The translations under genes and the position numbers were made by a program. Below the pieces are notes generated by a model, which was given only the letters and a program-made list of their open reading frames with translations, did no database searches and had not been told where the DNA came from. 64,000 nt of DNA from an uncultured Lachnospiraceae bacterium (GTDB taxonomy: Bacteria; Bacillota; Clostridia; Lachnospirales; Lachnospiraceae). Below are positions 51,716-60,690 of the stretch, piece by piece; within the stretch, counting starts at the first letter, position 1, and every line of letters begins with the position of its first letter. The DNA lies in NCBI GenBank assembly GCA_947628225.1, contig CANQYY010000002.1:124001-188000 (forward strand), given 5' to 3'.

Positions 51716-52483
51716 ATGTTAGATCAATTTTCGAGGACACGGATGCTATACGGGAAGGAAGCCCTGGAGCGGCTGGCAAAAGCAAGGGTAGCCGTCTTTG
51801 GCATTGGCGGCGTCGGCGGCTATGCCGTCGAGGCGCTGGCGCGGAGCGGCGTAGGAGCCATTGACCTTGTGGATAATGATAAAATCTGCCTTACCAATTT
51901 AAACCGCCAATTAATAGCCCTGCAAAGTACGGTTGGCAGGTTTAAGGCGGATGTGATGCGGGAGCGGATTTTGGATATTAACCCGGATTGTAAAGTCACG
52001 GCGCATAAATGCTTTTATCTTCCGGGAACGAGAGAGGAATTTAATTTTACAGAATATTCCTATGTGGTGGATGCCGTTGACACGGTAACTGCGAAATTAG
52101 AACTGGTTATGCAGGCGCAAGAAGCCGGCGTCCCCATAATCAGCAGCATGGGGACGGGGAATAAAAGAAATCCGGCAAAGCTGGAGGTATCGGATATTTA
52201 TAAGACCTCGGTGTGTCCTCTTGCCAGAGTGATGCGCCGGGAGTTAAAAAAACGGGGGGTAAAAGAACTTAAGGTGGTATATTCCAGGGAAAAGCCTGTC
52301 CGGCCTATGGAAGACATATCCATTTTCCACCGCACAGACGGCGCCTGCCCGCCGGAAACGGCGCATGCCGGTGCCGGGCGTCGGGACATTCCGGGCTCCA
52401 CTGCCTTTGTCCCCGCTGCGGCAGGTTTGATTATAGCAGCCGAGGTAATGAAAGATCTGACGGCAGAGAAGGAGAAGAGGTAA
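51716..52483 (+). CDS. tcdA: tRNA threonylcarbamoyladenosine dehydratase
   Basis: A 255-residue E1-like enzyme that cyclises t6A to ct6A at position 37 of tRNAs reading ANN codons. The ATP loop is FGIGGVGGYAVEALARSG (about 26), with VDNDKICLTNLNRQL (about 50) and the C-terminal GSTAFVPAAAGLIIA segment, the pattern of TcdA/CsdL. It lacks the zinc Cys pairs of the MoeB-like neighbour. The ATG at 51716 is chosen over GTG at 51695, which lies within the upstream gene. The operon context with sulfur-transfer genes matches the csd-type setting. Confidence 0.9.
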   Translation: MLDQFSRTRMLYGKEALERLAKARVAVFGIGGVGGYAVEALARSGVGAIDLVDNDKICLTNLNRQLIALQSTVGRFKADVMRERILDINPDCKVTAHKCFYLPGTREEFNFTEYSYVVDAVDTVTAKLELVMQAQEAGVPIISSMGTGNKRNPAKLEVSDIYKTSVCPLARVMRRELKKRGVKELKVVYSREKPVRPMEDISIFHRTDGACPPETAHAGAGRRDIPGSTAFVPAAAGLIIAAEVMKDLTAEKEKR

Positions 52484-52487
52484 CGAT

Positions 52488-53642
52488 ATGAACCGGATTA
52501 CGATAGAAGAGCTGGAAGCGATACCGGGGAAAAAACTGGTTATCGATATCCGAAGGCAGGAGGAATATGAAAAAGAAACCTATCCGGGGGCCCTTCATAT
52601 TTTCTGGGAGGAATTTGATGAGAGAATACAGGAGATACCGAAAGGGGAGCCGGTATATTTAATCTGCCATACCGGAGCCAAAAGCGATGAGCTGACGATA
52701 AAATGGAATGATAAGGGTTATGAGCTGTACAGCTTAGAGGGCGGCTTTGCCGCGTATCTGCGGAGGAAACTTCTGCAGTTTATGAAAGAGGAAGAGGACG
52801 TAGAAAAGCGTAAAAAAGATGTGGAGCGCAGTATTATAAAGAAATTCCGAAAAGAAATCTGGAGGAAATTTACGAAGGCGGTCAATGAATATGAGTTGAT
52901 TCAGGATGGGGATAAAATTGCCGTCTGCATTTCCGGCGGCAAGGATTCGATGCTGATGGCAAAATTATTTCAGGAGCTGGCGCGCCATGGGCAGAAAAAC
53001 TTTGAAGCGGTATTCCTCGTGATGAATCCGGGATATAACCAAATCAATTATGATACAATACAGAACAATGCCAAATTGCTGGGCGTGCCGATCACGGTAT
53101 TTGAATCCCGGATTTTTGATATTGTGGCAGGCAATGTGGAGTCGCCCTGCTATCTTTGCGCCAGAATGCGAAGGGGGCATCTGTACAATAAGGCGAAGGA
53201 ACTGGGCTGTAATAAGATTGCCCTCGGCCATCATTTTGATGATGTGATTGAAACGATTCTTATGGGAATGCTGTATGGAGCCCAGATACAGACGATGATG
53301 CCAAAGCTGCACAGCACAAATTTTGAGGGAATGGAGTTAATCCGTCCTATGTATCTCATTCGGGAGGAGGATATTATCCGCTGGATGAATTACAACGGGC
53401 TTCACTTTATCCGGTGCGCCTGCCGGTTTACCGAGTATTGCGACACCTGCGGCGGGCAGGAAAAGGTTTCCAAACGGGAAGAGGTAAAAGCGCTGATCCG
53501 GCAGTTAAGAGAGAAAAGCCCTTATATCGAAAAAAATATTTTCCGCAGTGTGGAAAATGTAAATCTGAACACGGTAATTGCTTACAAGGAGGATGGCGTA
53601 ACGCATCATTTTCTGGACTCCTATGATGAAAAAAAAGGCTGA
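52488..53642 (+). CDS. Rhodanese-TtcA-type fusion (predicted tRNA thiolation enzyme)
   Basis: A 384-residue two-domain protein. Residues 1-95 are a rhodanese with the catalytic Cys in LICHTGAKS (about 64). Residues about 110-380 are a PP-loop ATPase of the TtcA/TilS type with CISGGKDSM (about 145), CYLCARMRRG (about 222), a further CDTC (about 320) and a GHHFDDVIET segment. TtcA makes 2-thiocytidine at tRNA position 32 using an iron-sulfur cluster held by three Cys. The attached rhodanese would deliver sulfur in cis. It starts 5 bases after tcdA with an AGGTAACG context. Confidence 0.85.
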   Translation: MNRITIEELEAIPGKKLVIDIRRQEEYEKETYPGALHIFWEEFDERIQEIPKGEPVYLICHTGAKSDELTIKWNDKGYELYSLEGGFAAYLRRKLLQFMKEEEDVEKRKKDVERSIIKKFRKEIWRKFTKAVNEYELIQDGDKIAVCISGGKDSMLMAKLFQELARHGQKNFEAVFLVMNPGYNQINYDTIQNNAKLLGVPITVFESRIFDIVAGNVESPCYLCARMRRGHLYNKAKELGCNKIALGHHFDDVIETILMGMLYGAQIQTMMPKLHSTNFEGMELIRPMYLIREEDIIRWMNYNGLHFIRCACRFTEYCDTCGGQEKVSKREEVKALIRQLREKSPYIEKNIFRSVENVNLNTVIAYKEDGVTHHFLDSYDEKKG

Positions 53643-53655
53643 ATGGATTTTTTCC

Positions 53656-54669
53656 TTATCCTTCCGGCTGGCGGGCAGGATAGGGATAACAGCTGCCGCG
53701 CTTGACGATCCGGCACGGAAATTCAATGCGCATGGTTTCCCTGTGCTTCTTTTCCATACGGTCTAAAAGCAGCAGGACCGCCATATGCGCCATTTCCCTG
53801 CGGGGAATATTAATCGTTGTAAGATAAGGGGGAACGGACTGGCTTTCCTCTATATTATCGATAGAAATAACAGAGATGTTTCTTTTTATCTCTTTCTTTT
53901 TTTCTTCTAATATCTCCAAAATGCGGATGGCAGAAATATCATTCGCGCAAAAGACTGCCGAAAAATCCGTTGTCTGTCCCATTAGCTCGCAAAAGGCAGT
54001 ATCAGCGGATTCCTTTGTCTGGTCTGTCTGTTTAATCCATTTATAGTTAATCGGAAAATCATGGCGAATCAGGGAATTGCAGTAACCGATATATCTGCTT
54101 TCATAAGAGCAGTCGCCGATATAAGCAATATTTCTGTGCCCGAGGGAAATAAGATGTTCCATGGCAAGTTCGGCCGCCTTTTTCCCATCGCATAGTATTT
54201 CGTCTACATTAAAATTCGTACTATTTCGCGAGATGGCGGCTACATTACAGTTAGCCGCCGTGATCTGTCCCAAAAGTTTATGAGAGCAGCGTCCCAGTAT
54301 AAGAACTCCATGGGATTCTGATATGTCGCGGGGGAGAAAATCTTCCGCATAGACGACATGGTCAATTTTAATATTGTTTTCAAACAGGGATATTTCAAGT
54401 TCCCGGAACAATTCAGAAAAGAACGGGTCCGTATCCAGTGTCTTGATGCGCGCCAGAACAATGCTGACGTGATATTTTACCGGCGCCGCATGCGAGGCGG
54501 CTCTCAGCTTTCTGGCATTTTCATTCGGATGATATCCGATTTCCCTCGCCGCCTCAAATATTTTGTCCCGGACTTCTTTCGAGGCGCAGGTGGCAGATAC
54601 ATTGTTTAAAACCCTGGATACCGTGGAAGGAGATACCCCTGTCATTTCCGCTATCTTTTTTAAGGACAT
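53656..54669 (-). CDS. LacI-family transcriptional regulator of the sulfate transport operon
   Basis: A 337-residue repressor. The N-terminal helix-turn-helix and hinge are LKKIAEMTGVSPSTVSRVLNN (shown in part, residues 3-22), followed by a sugar-binding-like domain (about 60-335). The start at 54669 follows AGGAGGCGGG; the longer frame from 54711 would translate across the operator. It is divergent from the sulfate ABC genes; the gap holds two near-identical palindromes, 54684-54701 and 54811-54828. The effector is unknown: LacI members normally bind sugars, so control of sulfate uptake this way is unusual. Confidence 0.9.
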   Translation of the reverse strand: MSLKKIAEMTGVSPSTVSRVLNNVSATCASKEVRDKIFEAAREIGYHPNENARKLRAASHAAPVKYHVSIVLARIKTLDTDPFFSELFRELEISLFENNIKIDHVVYAEDFLPRDISESHGVLILGRCSHKLLGQITAANCNVAAISRNSTNFNVDEILCDGKKAAELAMEHLISLGHRNIAYIGDCSYESRYIGYCNSLIRHDFPINYKWIKQTDQTKESADTAFCELMGQTTDFSAVFCANDISAIRILEILEEKKKEIKRNISVISIDNIEESQSVPPYLTTINIPRREMAHMAVLLLLDRMEKKHRETMRIEFPCRIVKRGSCYPYPARQPEG

Positions 54670-54683
54670 ATTCCCGCCTCCTT

Positions 54684-54701
54684 TACGCAAACGTTTGCAT
54701 A
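54684..54701. promoter_or_regulatory. LacI-type operator 1 (near the regulator gene)
   Basis: A perfect 12-bp palindrome GCAAACGTTTGC (54687-54698) in a TACGCAAACGTTTGCATA context, 15 bases upstream of the regulator start. Its CG centre and flanks are those of LacI/GalR family sites. Binding here would repress the regulator itself. Confidence 0.85.
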
Positions 54702-54810
54702 AATTATGCAAATAACTGACTAAATTTTGCCAAAAATATAGAATATAGTACGGTTGTGCTTAATAATCGTATTATATAGGATTTCCGGGAAAAAATCAAC
54801 AAAAAAGGAA

Positions 54811-54828
54811 TACGCAATCGTTTGCGTA
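54811..54828. promoter_or_regulatory. LacI-type operator 2 (next to the sulfate-binding protein ribosome site)
   Basis: TACGCAA-TCGT-TTGCGTA, 7-bp arms with a 4-base centre, 14 bases upstream of the sulfate-binding protein ATG. It ends right at the AAAGGAGG ribosome site and differs from operator 1 at one position of the core. Confidence 0.85.
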
Positions 54829-54842
54829 AAGGAGGAAAAAAT

Positions 54843-55898
54843 ATGACAAAAAGACATCTTATTCGCAGGGCGGCAGCCTGGCTGCTGTCAATGGGGTTAG
54901 CGGCGGGAGTATTGACCGGCTGCGGGGGAGAAGGAAACAGCGGCACAGCAAGTGGCAGCGCATCCGATGAAAAAATTACGCTGACAAATGTTTCCTACGA
55001 CCCAACGAGGGAATTCTATGAAGCCTATAATAAGTTATTTACCAAATATTACAAGGAAAAAACGGGTCAGGAGATTGAGATTATACAATCTCATGGAGGC
55101 TCCGGCTCGCAGGCGCGTTCCGTGATTGAAGGAAATGATGCGGATGTGGTAACATTGGCGCTGGCGCATGATATTACCTCCGTGGAGCAGGCGGGTATGA
55201 TTGAGCCCGGCTGGATAAATGAATTTTCGGGAAACAGCTCCCCCTATACCTCAACGATTGTATTTTTAGTACGCAGCGGAAATGAAAAGGGGATCCGGGA
55301 CTGGAATGATTTAATAAAAGAAGGGGTGGAAGTGATTACTCCCGATCCGAAATCCTCCGGAGGAGCTTGTTGGAATTTCCTTGCCGCATGGAATTATGCC
55401 AAAAAAAGTTTTAATGGAAATCAGGAACAAATGAAAGATTTTGTGGCAAAACTCTACCATAATGTGACGGTTATGGATTCGGGCGCCAGAGGGGCGACGA
55501 CGACCTTTGTGGAAAATGGACAGGGGGATGTATTGATTGCGTGGGAGAATGAAGCCCTGTTAGCGATGAAGGAATTTCCCGGCCAATACGAGCTGGTAAC
55601 GCCAAGCGTCAGTATTCTTGCGGAGCCTTCCGTGGCGATCGTAGATGAAAACGTGGAGAAAAACGGTACGCAGCAGGCGGCAAAAGATTATCTGGAATAT
55701 CTTTACACGGAGGAGGCGCAGAGGGTAATCGGCAAATATTATTACCGCCCTTCTAATAAAAAAATCCTGAATGAGTTTAAGGATACCTTTGATTTATCCG
55801 TCGAGCTCTGTACGATACAGGATTTTGGCGGCTGGGATCAGGCCTATGCGGACTTCTTTGCCGATGATGCGATTTTTGATGAAATTTATACAAAATAG
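54843..55898 (+). CDS. sbp: Sulfate/thiosulfate ABC transporter substrate-binding lipoprotein
   Basis: A 351-residue lipoprotein with a lipobox LTGC (Cys about 29). The mature domain starts with a Gly/Ser-rich linker and contains the family block LTNVSYDPTREFYEAYN (about 52) and IIQSHGGSGSQARSVIEGNDADVVTLALAHDI (shown in part). These are the sulfate-binding residues of the CysP/Sbp family. The ATG at 54843 follows AAAGGAGGAAAAAAT; a TTG at 54822 lies in operator 2. First gene of sbp-cysT-cysW-cysA. Confidence 0.92.
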   Translation: MTKRHLIRRAAAWLLSMGLAAGVLTGCGGEGNSGTASGSASDEKITLTNVSYDPTREFYEAYNKLFTKYYKEKTGQEIEIIQSHGGSGSQARSVIEGNDADVVTLALAHDITSVEQAGMIEPGWINEFSGNSSPYTSTIVFLVRSGNEKGIRDWNDLIKEGVEVITPDPKSSGGACWNFLAAWNYAKKSFNGNQEQMKDFVAKLYHNVTVMDSGARGATTTFVENGQGDVLIAWENEALLAMKEFPGQYELVTPSVSILAEPSVAIVDENVEKNGTQQAAKDYLEYLYTEEAQRVIGKYYYRPSNKKILNEFKDTFDLSVELCTIQDFGGWDQAYADFFADDAIFDEIYTK

Positions 55899-55908
55899 GA
55901 GGATACCA

Positions 55909-56757
55909 TTGAATAAGGAAAAGGTAAAAAGAAAACGCTCCATTATTCCGGGTTTTGGCATGACGATGGGAATTACCGTTACGATGTTTTCCCTTCTGAT
56001 TCTTATTCCGTTAGCATCGGTAATGGCATATTGCTTCCGGCTGTCGTGGCAGGAGTTTACTGATTTGATGACAAGGCCGAACGTGGTGCAATCTTTTGCT
56101 GTCAGTATAGGCTGCGCTTTCTTTGCCGCTATTATAAACGGTGTTTTTGGAGTGATTCTTGCCTGGGTGCTGGTAAGGTATGATTTCCCCGGAAAACGTC
56201 TGATGGATGGGCTGATCGAACTTCCCTTTGCCCTTCCCACGGCGGTGGCGGGCATTACATTGACCAAACTGTATTCGGAAAATGGTTTTTTGGGGAAACT
56301 GCTGGAAAAAGCGGGCATAGAGGCGGCTTATACAAAAACCGGCATCGTAATTGCCATGGTATTTGTCGGTATTCCCTTTGTAGTAAGGGCTATCCAGCCT
56401 GTTCTGGAAAAGCTGCCGGCAAGCCATGAGGAAGCCTCCCATATGCTGGGCGCTTCCCGATTTACCACCTTCCGGCGAGTTATTTTCCCGGAAATCCGGC
56501 CGGCTCTGCTGACCGGATTTGGTCTGGCATTTGCCAGAGGAATCGGGGAATATGGAAGCGTTATTTATATATCCGGCAACAGTGAAAAAAATGGGACTCA
56601 GGTAGTGTCCTATATTATCATGCAGAAACTGAATTCCGGTAATGTAGATTACGAAGGGGCTGCGGCGATTGCTTTAGTATTATTGGTCATTTCTTTTTTG
56701 ATGTTGTTTATCATTAATATAATACAGCATACCGCCAGCCGCAGAACCAATATATAA
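55909..56757 (+). CDS. cysT: Sulfate ABC transporter permease CysT
   Basis: A 282-residue permease with six membrane helices and the EAA loop EEASHMLGASRFTTFRRVIFP (shown in part; about 183). TTG at 55909, six bases after a perfect AGGAGG, is the start; the longer frame from 55771 overlaps the binding-protein gene. It forms a heterodimer with CysW. Confidence 0.9.
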   Translation: MNKEKVKRKRSIIPGFGMTMGITVTMFSLLILIPLASVMAYCFRLSWQEFTDLMTRPNVVQSFAVSIGCAFFAAIINGVFGVILAWVLVRYDFPGKRLMDGLIELPFALPTAVAGITLTKLYSENGFLGKLLEKAGIEAAYTKTGIVIAMVFVGIPFVVRAIQPVLEKLPASHEEASHMLGASRFTTFRRVIFPEIRPALLTGFGLAFARGIGEYGSVIYISGNSEKNGTQVVSYIIMQKLNSGNVDYEGAAAIALVLLVISFLMLFIINIIQHTASRRTNI

Positions 56758-56783
56758 ACATAAAATGTCAGGATGGAGATTGT

Positions 56784-57629
56784 ATGAAAAAGAATGGAGA
56801 AAAAATAGTAAAATGGGTGCTGATCGGGATTAGTATCCTTTTTCTTCTGGTTATGCTGATACTGCCTCTGTTTGAGGTAATTGTCAGAGCCCTGCAGGAC
56901 GGATGGAGGTCGTATGGCAGGGCGATCATGGCGAAGAATACACTTTCGGCTCTACAGGTCACGCTTATCGCCACTATAATTGCCCTGACAGTAAACACGC
57001 TGTTTGGGCTGACGGCGGCATGGCTGATAACAAAATTTGATTTTCGGGGAAAGAATGTGCTGTCTACCCTCATTGACATTCCCTTTTCTATTTCCCCGGT
57101 AATTGCGGGATTGGCGTATATTATGACTTTCGGAAGAACCGGCTGGGCGACGCCGCTGATAGAAAAAATCAATGACGCATTTGGCACGGATATTTCTCTG
57201 GTATTTTCGGTGCCCGGCGTTGTCCTTGCCACGATTTTTGTGACCTTTCCTTTTATATCCAGAGAGATCATCCCGATCCTGCATACGCAGGGAAGGGAAG
57301 AGGAGGAAGCAGCCTCCATGATGGGGGCGGGGGGCGTCACCATTTTCAGAAAGATTACTTTTCCGCATATAAAATGGGGGCTTCTATATGGCATGATTTT
57401 GTGTACCGCGCGGGCGTTTGGCGAGTTTGGAGCGGTCTATGCGGTATCCAAGGCAAGAGGAAAAACGTTTACCCTTCCGTTAGAGATTGATGCGCTGTAT
57501 ATGGCGGGAAGTTCCGATTCCATTACGCAGGCATTTGCCGTATCCTCTCTTTTGGTAGGAATGGCAGTGGTAGTATTAATTCTTAAAAATATAGTGGAAT
57601 ATCATGGCAGGAAAAAAGGTGTCAGATAA
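56784..57629 (+). CDS. cysW: Sulfate ABC transporter permease CysW
   Basis: A 281-residue permease with six helices and the EAA loop EEEAASMMGAGGVTIFRKITFP (shown in part; about 172), the CysW pattern, plus the CTARAFGEFGAVYAVS segment. It lies 26 bases after cysT with a GATGGAGATT site. Confidence 0.9.
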   Translation: MKKNGEKIVKWVLIGISILFLLVMLILPLFEVIVRALQDGWRSYGRAIMAKNTLSALQVTLIATIIALTVNTLFGLTAAWLITKFDFRGKNVLSTLIDIPFSISPVIAGLAYIMTFGRTGWATPLIEKINDAFGTDISLVFSVPGVVLATIFVTFPFISREIIPILHTQGREEEEAASMMGAGGVTIFRKITFPHIKWGLLYGMILCTARAFGEFGAVYAVSKARGKTFTLPLEIDALYMAGSSDSITQAFAVSSLLVGMAVVVLILKNIVEYHGRKKGVR

Positions 57630-57644
57630 TTTTGGAGGGCTACT

Positions 57645-58712
57645 ATGTATGTAGAGATGAAAAACATTGACAAGAAATTTGGAAACTATGAGGCGGCAAA
57701 AAATATTAATTTCGGAATAGAACAGGGAAAGCTGGTGGCGCTGCTGGGGCCGAGCGGAAGCGGGAAGACAACCATACTGCGGATACTGGCAGGGCTCGAA
57801 AAGCAGGATAGCGGCGACGTAATCATTGAGGGCAGGGTTGTGAACAATGTCCCGGCAAGTGAGAGGGGAATTGGCTTTGTATTTCAAAACTATGCCCTGT
57901 TCCGGTATATGACGGTATATGATAACATCGCCTTTGGGCTGGAGGTTCAAAAGGCAGATAAAAAGAAAATACGGGAAAGGGTATCGGAGCTTATCACTCT
58001 CATCGGGCTGGAGGGGCTGGAAAAAAGGTATCCGAACCAATTATCCGGCGGACAGCGCCAAAGAGTGGCGTTTGCCAGAGCCATAGCGCCGAATCCGCAG
58101 CTTCTGCTGCTGGATGAACCGTTTGCCGCCATTGATGCAAAGGTGCGCAAAGAATTGCGGGGATGGCTGAAGGAAACCATCCGGAAGGTGGGGATCACAA
58201 GTATTTTCGTCACGCACGACCAGGATGAGGCAGTGGAGGTCGCCGATGATATTCTTATTATCAACGAGGGCAATCTGGAGCAGAAGGGGACTCCGAGTGA
58301 AATATATAAACATCCCCGGACTCCTTTTGTGGCGCAGTTTATCGGCAACTCGGTCATACTGGAAGGCTTACATGGTTTTAAAGGCTTTGAAAAGATTGAC
58401 AAAGGGAAAAAAATTATTGTACGGCCGGAATTTGTCGAGGCATTTAAAAGTGATAATAAAAAGTTTAAAGATTTGATAGAAGCATCCGAGGAAGGCGTCA
58501 TTGAAAAAATCGAGTTTCGCGGGAGCTATTTAGAACTTACTCTCCGGGTGAACGGGGTTTTACTGATAACAAACCGTTCGCTGGAAAGACGCGAGGTTTC
58601 CGTGGGAGAAAAAATGCGCGTGCTGCTGCACCGCATTTATATGCTGGATGAGGAAGAGGCAAAAATTCAGAAAAACCGGCTGCTCCAGGATGTTGATATT
58701 GAAATGCTGTGA
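57645..58712 (+). CDS. cysA: Sulfate ABC transporter ATPase CysA
   Basis: A 355-residue ATPase with Walker A GPSGSGKTT (about 36), signature LSGGQRQR (about 132), Walker B LLLLDEPFAAID (about 150) and switch THDQDEA (about 188). The C-terminal 110 residues form a TOBE-like regulatory domain. It powers sulfate or thiosulfate uptake. It ends the operon; the exonuclease gene begins 33 bases later and could be read through. Confidence 0.93.
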   Translation: MYVEMKNIDKKFGNYEAAKNINFGIEQGKLVALLGPSGSGKTTILRILAGLEKQDSGDVIIEGRVVNNVPASERGIGFVFQNYALFRYMTVYDNIAFGLEVQKADKKKIRERVSELITLIGLEGLEKRYPNQLSGGQRQRVAFARAIAPNPQLLLLDEPFAAIDAKVRKELRGWLKETIRKVGITSIFVTHDQDEAVEVADDILIINEGNLEQKGTPSEIYKHPRTPFVAQFIGNSVILEGLHGFKGFEKIDKGKKIIVRPEFVEAFKSDNKKFKDLIEASEEGVIEKIEFRGSYLELTLRVNGVLLITNRSLERREVSVGEKMRVLLHRIYMLDEEEAKIQKNRLLQDVDIEML

Positions 58713-58745
58713 CAAAAATAAGTAAAAAATACGAGGAGGTTGGGA

Positions 58746-59504
58746 ATGAAACTAATATCGTGGAATGTGAATGGACTTCGCGCCTGTGTCGGTAAAAACT
58801 TTATGGAATTTTTCAGGGAGGCAGACGCCGATATTTTCTGCGTGCAGGAAACGAAGCTGCAGGAGGGACAGATTGATCTGGATCTGCCCGGGTATTACCA
58901 ATATTGGAATTATGCAGAAAAAAAAGGGTATTCCGGCACCGCTGTTTTTACTAAGCAGGAGCCGCTTTCTGTCACATACGGCATGAACCTTCCCGAGCAT
59001 GACCGGGAAGGAAGGGTCATTACCCTGGAGTACCCGCAAACCTATGTAGTAACCGTTTATACTCCGAATTCCCAAAATGAATTAAAACGCCTTGCCTACC
59101 GGATGGAATGGGAGGATGCTTTCCGGCAGTATGTTGGTAAGCTGGCGGAGAAAAAAGGGGTCATTGTCTGCGGCGATATGAACGTAGCGCATCAGGAGAT
59201 CGACTTGAAAAATCCGAAGACAAACCGGAAAAATGCCGGGTTTACGGATGAGGAACGGGAGAAGATGACCGCTCTTTTAAACAGCGGTTTTACAGACAGC
59301 TACCGAACCTTTTTCCCCGATAAGGAGGGGGTGTACAGCTGGTGGTCGTACCGTTTCCGCGCGCGGGAGAAAAATGCCGGATGGCGGATTGATTATTTTC
59401 TGGTATCCGACAGCATAAAAGACAGGATGACAAAGGCGCATATCCACACGGATGTCTATGGTTCCGATCACTGTCCGGTAGAACTGGAGATTTCTCTTTC
59501 CTAA
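58746..59504 (+). CDS. xth: Exodeoxyribonuclease III (AP endonuclease)
   Basis: A 252-residue base-excision repair enzyme. The start is the ATG at 58746 that follows GAGGAGG by six bases; a TTG at 58740 is also in frame. Motifs: SWNVNGLRACV (about 6), FCVQETKLQEGQ (about 34), GDMNVAHQEIDL (about 141), YSWWSYRFRAREKNAGWRIDYF (shown in part; about 198) and the final GSDHCPVEL with catalytic Asp and His. The family cuts DNA at abasic sites. Confidence 0.95.
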   Translation: MKLISWNVNGLRACVGKNFMEFFREADADIFCVQETKLQEGQIDLDLPGYYQYWNYAEKKGYSGTAVFTKQEPLSVTYGMNLPEHDREGRVITLEYPQTYVVTVYTPNSQNELKRLAYRMEWEDAFRQYVGKLAEKKGVIVCGDMNVAHQEIDLKNPKTNRKNAGFTDEEREKMTALLNSGFTDSYRTFFPDKEGVYSWWSYRFRAREKNAGWRIDYFLVSDSIKDRMTKAHIHTDVYGSDHCPVELEISLS

Positions 59505-59576
59505 CGGATTTCGCTTCTTATCCGGAGAACAAAAACAAAAAAACGGCATATAGTATAGTAGAAGGGGGATTTTGCC

Positions 59577-60353
59577 ATGAACCATTATCATTTTCTTGTA
59601 TTGGGAACCGAGGCAAGGCAGCAGTATTTAGCAGAACTTTTACAAAAGGAAGGCCACGAGGTAATGCTGGCAGCGGAGTATCAGCCCGGATACCACGATG
59701 CCGTACTTTTTCCGGTGACGCAGACGGCAAGGTATCTGGCGGAAAATGCGGCAAATCTGCAGAAAGGACAGGTCGTATACGGCTGCAACTTTCCGGCTCC
59801 GCTGGTGGCGGAGTGTGAAGCCAGAGGGATTCGTTTTGTGGATTATATGAAGGTGGAGGGAGTGGCGAGCCAAAATGCGGTAGCCACCGCAGAAGGAGCT
59901 ATTGCAGAGGCCTTACAGGAGGGAAATATCAGCATCCATGGCAGCCGTATTCTGGTGGTTGGATACGGTAGGTGCGGAGAGGTGCTTGCGGAAAAGCTGA
60001 TTTCTCTAAAGGGACAGGTAACTGTGGTGGATAGAACAGGCGAAAAACGTGCTCGCGCCTGTACCTATGGTTGTCAGGCAGTTTCCTTTGACGCCGTTGA
60101 CGAAAGGCTGGGAGAGTTTGATTTTATTTTTAATACCGTGCCGGCGCTGGTACTGACCAGACAGCGGTTACAGCAGGTAAAAAAGGAGGTCGTCATTATT
60201 GATATCGCCTCCAGACCCGGTGGGGCAGATTACGAATTTTGTCGAAGAAATGAAATAAATGCAAAATTATGTCTGGGACTTCCCGGAAAATATGCACCAA
60301 AATCCGCCGCTAAAATATTATTAGAAGTAATAGGAAACTATATTAAAATCTGA
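59577..60353 (+). CDS. dpaA: Dipicolinate synthase subunit A
   Basis: A 258-residue protein of the NAD-binding DpaA (SpoVFA) family, which with DpaB makes dipicolinic acid for the spore core. Conserved blocks: GCNFPAPLVAECEARGI (about 64), FVDYMKVEGVASQNAVATAEGAI (shown in part; about 82), the Rossmann loop VVGYGRCGEVLAEKL (about 124), FNTVPALVLTRQ and IDIASRPGGADYEFC (about 205) and LGLPGKYAPKSAAKIL (about 236). The Bacillus protein is about 297 residues; this one has a shorter end. dpaB normally follows, but here a phage-like element begins a few bases after the stop. Confidence 0.9.
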   Translation: MNHYHFLVLGTEARQQYLAELLQKEGHEVMLAAEYQPGYHDAVLFPVTQTARYLAENAANLQKGQVVYGCNFPAPLVAECEARGIRFVDYMKVEGVASQNAVATAEGAIAEALQEGNISIHGSRILVVGYGRCGEVLAEKLISLKGQVTVVDRTGEKRARACTYGCQAVSFDAVDERLGEFDFIFNTVPALVLTRQRLQQVKKEVVIIDIASRPGGADYEFCRRNEINAKLCLGLPGKYAPKSAAKILLEVIGNYIKI

Positions 60354-60531
60354 CACATGTATAAAATGACACAAAATCGTTGAAAATAACGTAAAATGGT
60401 ACATTTCAGGTTTTTTTCAGGCGAAAAAACTTCACATAAGTTTTTATAAGTTCTTATAATTTCATTTTTTAGTGGCGTAAAATTGGCGTAAACATATGCA
60501 AAAAGAATAGAGCCTTGATACATATTTTTTG

Positions 60532-60555
60532 ACAGTGCGGGAGTGCTGTTTTTTT
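60532..60555 (+). terminator. Terminator-like hairpin in the 5' gap of the element
   Basis: ACAGTGC (60532-60538) pairs with GTGCTGT (60543-60549), seven pairs with two G-U, followed by seven T. It may end transcripts coming out of dpaA. The rest of the 373-base gap (60354-60726) has two GGCGTAAA repeats (near 60475 and 60486), a GC-rich palindrome and one promoter, but no gene; no dpaB start is present. Confidence 0.55.
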
Positions 60556-60560
60556 AGTGT

Positions 60561-60575
60561 GGATTGCGCCGGCGC
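60561..60575. repeat. Repeated GC-rich box, copy 1
   Basis: GGATTGCGCCGGCGC, containing the 10-bp palindrome GCGCCGGCGC, in an otherwise AT-rich gap. An identical box lies at 62643-62657. Each is next to a T-rich stretch followed by GCATTWAATGTTGAC (60614-60628 here; 62621-62635 at the other copy), suggesting a shared control module. Confidence 0.8.
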
Positions 60576-60661
60576 TGTGCAAAATGCCCAAAATGCAAAT
60601 TTATAATTTTTTTGCATTAAATGTTGACTTTTATCTTTTTTCAATTTTTTTTGAATTTGTG

Positions 60662-60690
60662 TTGACAAACAAAATAATACATGATAGTAT
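60662..60690 (+). promoter_or_regulatory. Promoter of the first genes in the element
   Basis: TTGACA (60662-60667), 17-base spacer, TAGTAT (60685-60690), followed by an AAAGAAGGGGG ribosome site and the ATG at 60727. Confidence 0.75.

Noticed and set aside
60470..60500. CRISPR-like repeat made of two GGCGTAAA copies
   Set aside because: Only two short copies about 10 bases apart; too short and too close for a CRISPR array. They could be integrase arm sites but that cannot be shown from one edge.
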